This document shows positions 1 through 11,769 of a DNA stretch of 60,000 nucleotides, piece after piece. Made by a program: the position numbers and the translations under genes. Location of the stretch: positions 507,681,942 through 507,741,941 of the forward strand of contig NC_081410.1 in NCBI RefSeq assembly GCF_030272615.1, written 5' to 3'. The notes beneath the pieces were generated by a model. That model made no database searches. It was not told the DNA's origin and worked only from the letters and a program-made list of their open reading frames with translations. Within the stretch, counting starts at the first letter, position 1. Every line of letters starts with the position of its first letter. Origin of the DNA: Cryptomeria japonica. Its lineage: Eukaryota; Streptophyta; Pinopsida; Cupressales; Cupressaceae.

Positions 1-534
1 GGATCTTCATACTCTTGCACCTGCATTTTCACCTTGCATCAGTAGAGTAGTGATGGTGGGATCACTCAAGCAAATTCATTGGTTGTGTAGTGATTTTAAG
101 GTCACTCATGTAGATTTATGTGCCATCTATATTTTTAATTGACAGATGTTATGCCATTGTTGCCATCTAATCATTGTTCGAGAAGTGTCGTTTAGGGCAC
201 TAATACAAATTATTGTCATCATGATCTTGATCATCATCTTTTTCAGAGGAGGATCTTTAGATCTAGCATCATATTAGTCTTCGACAATTGTCTACAACTT
301 CTTCGTGCTTCAATGATGTTTGTCATACTCTTGTTTAGGACATCCTTTTGGAGGCTTCTCAAACCTTCATGTTCTCTCTTTTTGAGAGGAGTTTTCTCCC
401 GCTAGGTTTCCTCCTTTTCTATGTTTGTGGGAGATTGCAATCGATTGCATTGCATTTGTACACAAGTACCTAAAATGGCCTAGTAGCCGGGACCCATACT
501 TAATCATTGCTCCCTAAGTTGCACTTAAGGGGTG

Positions 535-1080
535 GTATTGGAGTAAATAGTTCCTACTAATTACTGTTGACTTAAGTTTACTTAGGTGAACACATTTGTT
601 AGGTAGATGGATAATATTAGAGTCATATTAGGACTCTAACTTATCCTAGAGGATATTGTTGAGTTTTATCAGGACTCTATTTTATCTAGGTTGAGACACT
701 TGTCTTACCATTGTCCATTCTTCCTAACTACCCTTGCCTATTTAAGCAAGGCTAATGTTCAATACAATCTCATGTGTTGAATTTCTCTTGACTGTGGAGG
801 ATGTTCTGTAGATTGGCTCCTAGGTTGGGTGGAAACACCTACAAATTCTAGAAGATAGTACATTGCAAGATGGACATTGCATTGGATAGGTATTATTCCT
901 TTCATTTTTGATAAATTATTATGCATTGGTGACATGAATAGTAGTTGCGATACATTGGTCCTAAGAATAATGATCTAAGTAAAATGGTAAGAATTCCACA
1001 TGATTATGTTAATGCTAGAAGATAGTGCATTGCCAGATGGACATTGCATTGGATATGTATTATGCCCTTAGCTTTATTTC
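535..1080 (+). mobile_element. LTR-like fragment of a Copia-type element (3' boundary unclear)
   Basis: A short purine tract (AAGGGGTGG, 527-534) is followed by TATTGGAGTAAATAG, which resembles the junction between a polypurine tract and a 3' LTR. A TATTTAAG box lies at 739-746 and is followed by pyrimidine-rich, leader-like sequence. The upstream 1-526 has no ORF and would be the 3' untranslated part of the same element. The terminal TG appears changed to TA, and no matching second LTR occurs in the window, so the right end is not defined. Confidence 0.4.
848..1068. repeat. Direct duplication, two ~53-bp copies 167 bp apart
   Basis: A ~53-bp segment at 848-900, starting CTAGAAGATAGTACATTGCA, recurs at 1015-1068 with a few substitutions. 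The 114 bp between the copies is not similar to either. It probably arose inside or at the edge of the LTR-like fragment. Confidence 0.75.
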
Positions 1081-4000
1081 AAAATCTAGTGTGTCTAGCA
1101 TATAGGTGTCAAGAAGTAAGGAACTTAGTGATGCATATGAAAAAATTTCCTACTAATGAAACTATAATAGTGTAAGATCTTGGATAAATATAGAAAGTTT
1201 ACTTAGAAGTTCATTGAATGTGAAAGTTTGTCATTGCCACATCATAACTAAAGGATGAGCTCCCATCAAGATGAATTACCTCTCTGAATGACAAAGGGGG
1301 CTCGCATGGACCCCCAATTGGCACCATGTAAACACTCAAAAGGTGAAAATCACAAAGAAAGAATAGGGACCATAGAAGAAGCGAAATGTCAAATGCCACC
1401 AAATGCCAAACACTTGTAAAAATGAACAAATTATATTGAATAGAAAACAACCTTATACTATTGTATTTTACAAAATATTGCACATATAATCATGTACCGA
1501 CACAATTTTTATATACGTCAGTTATATTAATTTTAGTCACTATTTAATCTTAGAATTTTTTATCATAATATTAACTATATCAAACATAATTAAAAAATCA
1601 ATTTACAATTGAAACTACCTTATAAATTAAATTATTAAATCTGTAAAAAACAATTATAATTTATTTTCAAATTCAATTTCTACAGGAATAAGAAGTATAA
1701 AGGGAGCCTCTATTCTCTATATAGAACAACACCTAATCAAAAACACAAAATTTGCAAGTCACAATAGATCTTTAAACGATTTCTTGGGGTTCAATCCTCT
1801 TAATTTACTTTCTCAATACTATAAAAATATAAAAAAATGAAAAACTATTCCATTACGTAAATTTGTATTTTTAACCAGATATCATTTCATATGAAAAATA
1901 ACACCGTACAAAGGTGGGGACCGAGCCCAAACGGAGAAACAAAAGGGATCTGCATTACTTTGCCAGCACAGCGAGAGCCTCACGATAAAAGTTTCCATCA
2001 AATAGGCCATGAATAAAGTATTTCAATTTTAGGGTTTTATATGAGTATTTGGAAGATTGTCGTACATTCAAATCAATTGTATTCAGGTTCATTAAAGATG
2101 ATTTTCTAAAATAAATTCATATGCCCACGTGAACGCAGCTTTTTCTCTTGCCAATTATTGTTGCGGAGCGGAAAATAGCTTTCTGGCTAACGACAAAGCC
2201 CTTTATACATATCAGATAAGATATTTAGAAAACCTTCCACAATCAAATCTTTCAGCTATTAAAATCAAATCTGCTACTAATAATAAAAATATTAGATAAA
2301 ATGTTAAAAGGTATAAATGGGTAGTTGGAATGCATGGGCATCTCCACTACCACTCCCTTAGATTTCAATATATACAAGTTGAAGCAAGGTCTCCTAAGGC
2401 TTGGTGTGAAAGCCCTATAACACCCCCATCTATATGAATAGCATTCACATCTTTCTAGATATTTTTTTTTTCATTATTTTTTATTAATAATTGTAGAGAC
2501 ACACAAAGGAGAGAGCAATTGAAGTTGATTAAGAGTTTAATTGTGTTAATTATGTGAGAAAGCACGAGAGAAATATGTTTTTGACAGTTCATATTTAGTT
2601 GGTTTAATTATTATTTATATTATTTACTAGTGATATCTATATGAGGGTGATCAAGATTGTCTTGACAGTTAAAAGTGTTTTTGGATTGATCAATAGATTT
2701 GGTGGTAATTTTGGATTTGTTGGTTAGATCTCTATTTGAGTTCATGTAGTTAGTTAGTGTTCAACTACAATTGATTTTAAGTATTCTGGTTTTGTGATTA
2801 AAGCATTAAAATTTGGGTTGATTTAGGATGTTCCAATTGGTAGCCTCATTTTAGGTTTCACTTTTATGTCACCAAATTTCTTAAGTCTAAAGTTGTTCAC
2901 TTAAGATATCTATTGGGAAAGAAGTATTTTTCATTATTGACATGGTTGAATTGACTTTTTTATCTACAAATTTTCTATAGTGTACATAATATATGAAATT
3001 AGTTGAATGATAATCTTTTGTATTTCATGTGATTGCATTTTAGAAAGATCAATAAATTTTAGAATGCTACAAATGAAATTCTAGTGTTTATCGTATGATT
3101 ATACATTTCATATTTTATTGGATGATGATAATATTCACGTGATAATACTAATTAGACAATCTTAATAGTTCATTTGAATGTCCTAAAAACTCTTGAAATG
3201 TAACAAGTGTGGAAAATACAAAATGGAATTAAAAAAAATCTATAGATAGAATCAAACTTATAGAGATATATGTAGTCCCTACAATAATCATAATTAACAA
3301 ATTTGATAGAAAAATATGTTTATGTGCACAAGATGAAAAGATGAAATTTAATAACCCTATTATAATGTGCATAGAATGAATAAAAAATGATGTTTGAGTT
3401 TCTAAGAGAGAGAAAGATGAGGAAAACATGAAGAGAAACTATGAAGAATAAAACAAAGGCATCTAGAAGACATTAGGTTGAATTGTCTAGTCTTGTAGGC
3501 TCATCTCTATAATAATTTTCTTGAAAATGTCCTATTTTCCCCTCTCTCTCTGAAAGAACTTACAAAAAAAATTGAGAAAATTAAAGAGTAGTAAATTCAA
3601 TGCTATTATTGTCGTTTTGTCCAATAATTTTTTTTTCCCAAGTTATCCAAATGACATCCAATTTGACATGTTGAATTTTGTAGAGATGAAGAGATCACAA
3701 GATTGCTAACAAGACTTTAAGATTTCCATACTAGAAATAATCATGAAGAAAATTTTCCAACCAAATGATCTTAAGTAGCATTTGTAGTTTTTTCTTTTGC
3801 GCAACTAGTTCTTATTTCAAGTTTTTCACCTCATACAACACTTGTACAAAATTTGCAAATACCATGAATACAGTATAAGTATCGCTTAACATATTGAATC
3901 CAAAGATAAAAAACCATTATATATTAAACTCTTATTATCAATAGTACATCTTATTACACTATTTAAATTATTTTAATATAACAATCTCATATATAATAAT

Positions 4001-5165
4001 TCAAATTTATTTCTTCTCATATAAAAAAATAAAAATAAGAATTAGAATAATAACTACTCCCAAATTCTCAATCCATAGACCTATTTATTATAAGAACCAT
4101 TTATTTAAACAGCAATCATTATATATATGAATTCAATGGCTTCAAAATTAATTGTCACCCTACATATAAATGGATACCTATAAATTCTAGAAGCTTTAGA
4201 TGGCCTAAATATGCATTTTCCTTTGAGTCACTATTCAGTCAAGCTTAATGACCGTTGCAGACCCATATATAATTCATATATACATAAACAAACCACTCTC
4301 TCTTCATGGAAAACTGAAAATCATGTTTAAAAATGAGAAAAAACATGATTTTGGCACCTATACGTTAAAGAGTACAAGCTACGTCAATTTTAGTCTCCTG
4401 GTGCAAAGGACAAATGGCTTAAAACTAGTGCATACAATTGAGGAGATCAGCTGTAAGAAATAGCATGTCTCAAATGGTTTGCAGGGCATTCAAATTAGAT
4501 ACTATATGGTGCATGCATCTGCCAAAACATGGGCATCAGACATATGAATTCAAGGTTGGGCCAAAGGCTTGGGTGGAAGCAATGAAACATATCTAATATG
4601 TAGATACAAAACAACAAAATGTTAACCACAGTCGTAGATGCACATATGTAATCTGCAGTTACAAGAATGTACTACTCTCATATCTCATAAAATAACATTT
4701 CAAATTAATTTTATCAAAATTAACAAGAAAGTCTTTTCAAGAAAAAATGAATTAAATTGAATATGCATATTGAAACATATGATTAAAGACAATTTTTAAT
4801 GTATTTTCTCAATTTTATACTATTTCAAAAATGATTCAAAATACTTCCAAACATTCTATTTGGGTAATCTACTTCTCTACAAGTTTTTTTTCAACATAAG
4901 TATAGCTACAAGCCTCCTAAAAAATAAGGTTATCTCAAATTGGGAGGAAATAAATATAAACAAATACTATGTGACATGTTGGGTGTCTAATTGAGATAGA
5001 GGTTATTCATATAGGGGATGAAGAGATTGATTACATAATAGACATAAGAAACACATTATAAATTAATGAATGAATAAGAGTTGTCACAAATGAGCCTTGA
5101 TATTGGTGGAAAATTCAATATAGCTCTATAACTTCTCATCTACAAGTTTTTAAATTTATGCACAT
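1081..5165. other. Gene-free AT-rich stretch
   Basis: No ORF here exceeds about 90 codons and none shows a recognisable motif. I see no retroelement termini, tRNA-like sequence or long repeat. A palindromic CACGTG (G-box core) lies at 2126-2131, with nothing around it to show that it is a promoter. The stretch may be very old, unrecognisable transposon debris. Confidence 0.6.
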
Positions 5166-6580
5166 TTGTGGAAAATGTCATTCAAAGAGAAGGGGCTATC
5201 AACTTCCCAAGAAGCGCATCTTGACTTGGGAGATCATGCTATTACTAATGGAGAGAACCAAATTTTCCCAGTCAATGTTTGTGTTGGAGGAAAGATTGAC
5301 CCTGTCTTATATGAAAAAGTGACTGCTGTCATTCCAGGAGAGAATGAGGACCTTTCAAAAGATGAATCATTTTTGGAGTGCCACTTCTTGGGTGGATAGA
5401 CTTATTGGCAAAAACCCTTGTTCTTTGAGCTACTCTACTTATTCTTCAATTAAAGTTTTGGAAACTAGCATTGAGATTTCTCTTCTAGATAGTTTCTTGG
5501 ACAAGGTTACCATGGATTTGTCAATGGCTTTGATAGGTAAGTTCTATACCTTTAGACCCAATGTGGATATTTTTGTCAATGGGATTTTGATGCTTGGAAA
5601 TTAAAGGGTATTGTTATAATTAGTGCTATGGCTAGAGGGTTGTTCCTTTCTATATTTATCAAAAAAGAGGATATGATTAATGCCCTCTTGGAGGGACCCT
5701 AGTTCTTTGACAAGGGACACCATAGTGGTCTCCCTCTTTGTAAGCAGAATCTTGATTTTGACCCCAATATGGACCCAAATAGGGTAGACCCTACCTTGGC
5801 TCATTTATCAGACCTTCCTACGAAATGATCAAGGAGTCCTAAAACCTTGAAGAGCATTGTAAATTGATTTGGAATGCTTATTATTACAAAAAAGTCAATC
5901 TTGTGAAATCTTGTCTCATGTTTTCTAGAATCAACGTCAATGTTGAAGTGAATAAGCCCCTTCCTCAAAGTGTTTTCCTAAACTCTAAGTATGGGAAAAG
6001 ATGCCAACCCATTGTTTATGGAAACGTTGGGGTCTTTTGCTAGAGCTATTTTGGATTCGGCCATCTCATTAATAAATGTTAGGTTCCCTCCTATTAGGTC
6101 CCCTTGAAACTAGGTAAGGAAGTCCTTAGTGGCCCTCCTAGTCCTCCATAGCTCAGGGAAAATTCACTCTCTTCTAAGTTGCCTCCTCCTACAGATTCAT
6201 CCTAAGTTTTAAATAAATTACAAACCATGGAGGGTTTATCCTTGTCTAGGAAGGTTGTTCCCCAACCCAAGGGAAGAACCATTAGTCTTGAAGAAGGAGA
6301 AACCTTTGACACAACAATGTAGCAACAACCTAAAGTGACAGGTAAAGTTGATATGAGGATCTTCCAAGTGGGGTATAATCACAATACACAAGGAAGTTTG
6401 GATCTAGATCCTTTTTGTGAGAATCATATTCCTCAAGATACAAATATTGATGTCTCCCCTATTCTCTTGGAAGAAATCCCAAAGATCCTGACCAACTATA
6501 TAACAACTCTAGAAACTAAAGATAAAAATAGGGAGTGTGGAAAGATTGCCTCCCATATTTTGAACAAGATTGGTTGACTC
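5166..6580 (+). pseudogene. LINE ORF1 (DUF4283-type RNA-binding protein), broken
   Basis: ORF1 of plant LINEs encodes an RNA-binding protein that coats the element's RNA. From about 5583 one frame shows a WKLKG start, then AMARGLFLSIF and an ED..NALLEGP block, then DFDPNMDPNRV; this is the usual DUF4283 signature of plant ORF1 proteins. The W of the expected GPW is a TAG stop at about 5700. At least one frameshift is needed to join the upstream part (5166-5583) to this core. The downstream part (6335-6577) is an acidic linker-like ORF; I found no zinc knuckle. The 5166 start is the first methionine of the open frame and is not certain. Confidence 0.7.
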
Positions 6581-7089
6581 TTAAATAAACTTATGGTAAA
6601 TTTAATAGGTTGGTTGAATACCATATAGATTGACTCCTATACTTCTATTGAAGGAAATAACATGGTTGAAGTTATACTAGATATCAACAACCCCTTGAAT
6701 CCGCCTCCAACTAGTTTGGATAACAACTAGACTATGATTAATAGTAGAAGTAGGAAAGCTAGTCATAAGGAAGATGACATGAGATTAGCACTAAAATAAG
6801 GAAGACCTTCACATATGGAAACCAAGAAAAGAGAAGCAACAAAGGACATAGCATTAGGGAAGCAAGGTACCCTTGACAATATGTTAGGGGTAAAAAAGTA
6901 ATGAAATGAAGATTTCATCTAGGAACATTTAAGAGCTAAATAGTATTCATAAAGAACATCTCTTGAAATGTGCTATTTTTGACAAAAAACATTGACATTT
7001 TCTTGTTATAGGAATTCAAGATGTTAGATTCAATGTTTGCCAAAATTGTCGATATGTGGCCTAATGCCAAATAATGTATTATATTTTCT

Positions 7090-7560
7090 AAAGGTGCATC
7101 AAGGGGGATTGTGACTATGTGTAATCCTCTCTCTATTAGAGGGCATATGGTGGACCATTATAAAAAAAATCATATGGTGGTCTTCACCACTCATTCTTCT
7201 AATGAGAAATGGAATCTCACTAACATTTATTCTCCCAATAGTAAAGATACTAGGAAGGACTTATGTGATAGAACCACTTCATTAATGAGGATATAATTGG
7301 ATTACTACTAGATGACAAGGAGGTGACTTCAATACTCCCTTATTCCCTTCTGAAAAATTGGAGGGACTGGAAATTTATTTTGATAGCTCGATGGACCTGG
7401 TGGAATTCTTGAGTAATAATGGGCTTTCCGATGTGGACCTCAAAGACTCCATCTTCACATGGACTAACAAAAGGATGAGAGTCAATCTTATACAAGTGAA
7501 GCTTAACAAATTTATCATTTTTCCATTGGATGCAATATTCCACATCTAACACTTAATTCT
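7090..7560 (+). pseudogene. LINE ORF2, endonuclease domain, broken
   Basis: This is an apurinic-type endonuclease domain, which nicks target DNA to prime LINE insertion. The frame from 7111 carries WNLTNIYSPN followed by R..L, a conserved block of the family. After a frameshift near 7300 the GGDFN motif is at 7320-7334, followed by LSDVDLKDSIFTWTNKR, the usual block around the late catalytic residues. Stops and at least one shift make it non-functional. Confidence 0.8.
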
Positions 7561-8019
7561 CTTCCAAGCATAGGGTTTGATCATAACCCCCTACTTCTTC
7601 ATTGGGAAATCGCCCTAAGGTGTGGACCCTTTCCTTTTAGATTTAAAACTATGTGAAATTTACATCTTGATTTTTTAAACTTGGTAAATGTTAGGTGAAA
7701 TATTCTAATTAGCGGACCCCCTATGTTAAGGGTTGCTTCCAAGCTAAAGGAAATTTAACAAAAAGGTCAAAATCTAGAATCGGTTCACTTTTGGAAATAT
7801 TTTTCAAGATAAATCTCACACTTTTGTTGATCTTAAAGATATTTAGGAGATTATGAGTATGGGGAATACAAATATAGATATTTTTCCTAAGGAAAGTTGA
7901 TTGATAGAAGATTGGCATAATCTCCCTAGAAAAGAAGAAATTCATTGGAAACAAAAATCTAGAGTGTAATGGTTTTAGGAAAGGGACATGAATACCCATT
8001 TCTTCCATAAATTGACCTT

Positions 8020-8655
8020 AAAGAACAAGAAAATGAAAACAATTAGGAAAATAGTTGACAATAATAAGAATATTTGGGAGGATGAGGAACTAATTGGGCT
8101 TGCAGTTGTTTATTTCTTTCAGGATACTTATAAGGATGTGATTGAAGATGTTACCCAATAAGATGATTTTTGTAAAGTCATCCCCACCATCTGGAGAGAT
8201 TTTGATAACTATAACCTAACCAAATATGTTTTTGAAGAGGAGGTTAGGGATGCTTTCTTTTCCTTTGTTGCATATAAAGCAACTAATCCTGATGGATTCC
8301 CCTCAACTTTCTTATAGGAGTATTGATATATAGTTAAGGGTGATGTTGTGGTTGTTTCAAATGAATTTTTTAGGTCTAGTAAGATCCTAAAAAAGAGTAG
8401 GTGGATAGCTTCCTTGATTTTAGATTGATCAATTCATGTGACACTTTTTACAAAATTCTCTCTAAGTTGATTGTCAACCATATTAAAACTCTACGATATC
8501 ACACCTATTATCTATCAATTAGAAGTTTTTTGTGCAAGGAAGGAAAATTATTGATTCTTTTTTGACATCTCATGAGATTATCCACACAATGGATAATAAC
8601 AAAAAAATAGATATGGTCTTTAAACTTGACATCTCAAAAGCCTATGATAGGATTT
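8020..8655 (+). pseudogene. LINE ORF2, reverse transcriptase N-terminal half, truncated
   Basis: Translation from about 8020 gives NPDGFPSTF followed by IVKGDVVVV and NEFF, then INSCDTFYKILSKLI. The KLDISKAYDRI block at 8622-8654 holds the first catalytic aspartate motif of LINE RTs. The frame is interrupted by several stops and shifts. The coding sequence ends in mid-codon at 8655 where G was inserted, so the FADD-type active site and the C-terminus are absent from this segment. Confidence 0.85.
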
Positions 8656-9828
8656 TGTAGCATTGTAAATTGTAATTAGTCCAAGTTACACCTCATGTTT
8701 GTGCTCCTACTTTAGCATGTCCTATCCTCATCCCCTCTCTAGGTCTGATTTGTCCCTATTATCCAACTTTCATGTCATGAACAACATTTGGTAGGCCCCA
8801 TCATGAAAGTCCCTCTCCCATTTCTCTTTGTATTGGTCTTATTTGCTAGAGGACTAGGGCACCCCAAAATTCCCTAGTCCCCCTTAAATAGGCCTCAATT
8901 TGGAATGGGGTATGTCCTTTATCTCCCCGATGGCTTCCAGTCTTAATGGCTACACATGAGCATTGGAGGTTAGCCTAAATGGTAATTTACCTAGGGAACC
9001 CTATATAAAAACATCCTATCAATTCATAATATTTGTGGATCTATGAAGCATTCATCATCAAGCATCTTCAGAGATTCAAGGATGCATACTCATTATTCAA
9101 GTATTGTGGAGTGAAGTTACATCAATCTTCATGAAAGCATGTGTGTATGATTAGGGTTTTTCATGCTCATGTGTTTATCATGCCATTACCTTCAACATTT
9201 GAGATTACATTCAAAGAGAATTGCATCATCATTGGCTATTGTAGATCTGAGGTATATCTCCTGAACATTTATTTCAATATTTGCATTATTTCATTCAAGA
9301 TTAATTCCTGAACTGGGGTTTGACTTAAGCAAGCCCCTATCTACAACATATTTTTGTCTCTTTCTGTGTGTAAGAAATAGGTGCAATAGTTGTACTTAGG
9401 AATTTTGGTAGTGTCGATAGTGACAAATAGGTTCATCTTTCAATAGAGGAAAAGTTAGAGGACCAGGGCAAATTTGTACTACACGGTCTTGAAAAATCAA
9501 GACAAACATTTGGGAATAGATTCCAAATATATTATTTTTTCTAGATCCTTGTTTGTGGCTCAATAAGACATCTGTAGCATTATGTATTCATCAATTTACT
9601 TTACTTATCACCTACTTTGCCCAAATTTCATAACTAAATTCAAAATTTAACTAAGAAAGAGGATAATCATTCCCAACTGTGTGCATCTAGTCACAATCTC
9701 AACCCTTTCCTTATTTGGATTGAGGCTAGATCTATTAGGTTCAACCCTCTTTCAATGTATTGGGTTAATTAGGTTAAATGGTTGTTTAATCATCATTGAA
9801 ACCCTAATTACTAATTTACACAATTACA
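8656..9828 (+). repeat. 5' LTR of element G
   Basis: It begins TGTAGCATTGTAAATTG and ends AATTACA. It is colinear with the sequence at 21264-22453 along its length. A TATA box (CTATATAAAA) is at 9001-9010, so the core promoter should lie near there. TTTTGGTGAACTTGAC, a possible primer site, follows directly. Confidence 0.75.
9001..9010 (+). promoter_or_regulatory. TATA box in LTR of G
   Basis: CTATATAAAA is followed by ACATCCTATCAATTC. The same box and flank recur in the right LTR (21627-21634) and in the related LTR of H (22861-22868), so it has been kept in all three copies. Confidence 0.6.
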
Positions 9829-10268
9829 TTTTGGTGAACTTGACTCCTTTCATGCTTATTTCTGATTTATGGTCTAAGATTTTATTTATAGGCTTGTCAA
9901 TAATGAATTTTGCACTCATAGATCATAATTACATAAATTTAGAGGTTAATTTCATAACAACCCAAATTTATTTTGCTTGTTGGTTGCATAATTTTTTATT
10001 TTCATTCTCAAATCTGATTGGCATTCATAATGACATTTACTAAATTTGGTTTTTTTCCATTTCACATATGATTAAATTTCTTTTTAATTACATTTATCAA
10101 AATCATGTGTTGGATAATGGTTTCTTTCACTTTACATTGCTTCTTTTCATTCATAGTATTTTTTCATATTGTATCTTTAGTGTTTCAAAGATATCTCCTA
10201 CTAACCAATCATATCTCAAAGATTTTATCTATATTGCATGTTTCTTTATCATGATATTTTTAAGAATT

Positions 10269-11492
10269 TGATGAATACTAAGAGGAGGGGGGACAGGGGG
10301 GTGAATTAGTATACCAAAAAATACTGTACTTAAACACTTTAATAGTCTAGCAGTAAACCGATAAAACAGTTTCACAAACAAACCGGTTAACACACATGCA
10401 AACCAAATAGAAAATAAGGCATTCACCCATAGAAGAACAAACACCATAACACAAGAGATTTTGACATGGAAACCCAAATGGAAAAAACCATGGTGAGATG
10501 AAACTCACAAGTAACTATCTGCAGAATAGTAACCAGACCGGTTAAGGTCATACAATGTTCTTTACTAGAATAGATCCTGTTAGGAATCTCAATATTTGTT
10601 AGGAGATAAGTCCAATTAAAGACTACCTTGTGAGAGGATTTCAGATGCACAAATGTGAATCACCTTGTTAGAGGATTTACAAAGGCTTTTCTGGGCCTAC
10701 CCGGTTAAGGGTTTCAGACTTGTCAAAGATGTGAGTAATCAACAAGTGAATGATCTAGCAAATGGCACAGTCTACTTGATTAGATCCATGGTAGCTCATT
10801 GCTAATGCATTTCAACATTACTTCAGTCTTCAATAAATCCACACTCTGTTACAGCACACAGACTTGCTCTTCTCAATTAAGATCGCACATGCAAGAACTT
10901 TGTCAACCACCAAAAACCTAACAGCTACACTCATATTTTTAAAACCCTAGACATGATGTCCTTAAAAGGAATCTGATTTCATGTCAGTCCAATAGGATTA
11001 CATTGCAAGTTCCTAGGTTCATTGTATCTAGACACATTTGGTAACATGACACAAAATCACCGTCAAAGTGTCGGTGAATGGTAACTCATCACAATAATAT
11101 ACCAGTTTGTAACTCATCACAGAGTATTGTCAGTTTATACAACTGTACCAGTTACCAGTTGGTAACTCAGAGTAATACCGGTTCAATTATAAAATAGACT
11201 ACCGATTGACAAAAATGAAGATTGGGAAAAATGATCACTGCCGCTTCTGGCTCCTTTGCTCCGCTTCGCTTGAGATCCTCAAACCGCTTGAGCTCTTCAT
11301 GCCACTTGGGTCTTCATACTGCTTGAGATCGGTAAACACTTGTTGCTTAACATCAATAGTCTAAAGACTACAACATAATACCAGTTTGGAACAAATACCG
11401 GTTGAGCATAATTCATACATTCAAAAAGTGATCTCATAGAAAGTGTGTGTCCATCAATGACAATCACAACAAAATCATCAAAAATGCAAACA
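10269..11492 (-). repeat. 3' LTR of element A
   Basis: Read on the minus strand it starts TGTTTGCATTTTTGATG (canonical family start TGTTGGCATT) and ends CTTAGTATTCATCA. Near that end it has a doubled C-tract (G runs at 10287-10292 and 10296-10302 on the plus strand). Palindromic AACCGGTT is at 10381-10388, and related CCGGTT sites recur through the LTR. Confidence 0.9.
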
Positions 11493-11708
11493 ATCTCCCC
11501 CTTTGGCATTGATGGCAACACTTAGGAAAAATTTTGACATCTAATTGTTTTACAACAAAATTATGCCATAATAAAAAATACTCCCCCTAAGCATATACAT
11601 TGTCCCTTTGCAGAAAATACAATGTATACTACTCCTTAGAGAGATAAACATGAAAGTATACATAGCATGCATCAAAATTTTAAATACCAGAATACTACTC
11701 CCCCTTTG
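11493..11708 (-). promoter_or_regulatory. Polypurine tract array of element A
   Basis: On the minus strand the 3' untranslated region carries purine boxes of the form GGGGGAGT or GGGGGAGAT at about 11696-11708, 11579-11590 and 11493-11506, with a weaker box at 11628-11640. The last abuts the 3' LTR and is preceded by CCATCAATGCCAAAGG. In LTR elements the tract at the LTR edge primes plus-strand DNA. The extra copies are unusual and recur in B and E. Confidence 0.75.
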
Positions 11709-11769
11709 CCAACAATGACAAAGTACAGCTGAGTAACCCATGTTCCATTAGTATTAAAATAAGAAGAGT

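Larger units (their letters stand above)
5166..8655 (+). mobile_element. Degenerate plant LINE (L1-type), cut by element G
   Basis: The stretch carries, in order on the plus strand, an ORF1 gag-like domain, an endonuclease with GGDFN and a reverse transcriptase up to the KLDISKAYDR block. That is the order of plant L1-type LINEs. The frame is broken by many stops and shifts, so it is an old dead copy. Its RT ends in mid-codon at 8655, where the LTR of G begins. About 28 bp of RT-like sequence reappears after the far LTR of G (22454-22481). No poly-A tail is in the window. Confidence 0.85.

Noticed and set aside
2126-2131. G-box CACGTG as a host promoter
   Set aside because: A single 6-bp palindrome with no gene, TATA or transcript signal nearby is expected by chance.
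4248-4463. 71-codon ORF MTVADPYIIHIYINK
   Set aside because: Isolated, short, no motif, no neighbouring splice or promoter structure I can support.
9681-10271. Two plus-strand ORFs (120 and 67 codons) with hydrophobic stretches
   Set aside because: They lie across the LTR end and leader of G; the membrane-like segments reflect T-rich sequence and have no known motif.
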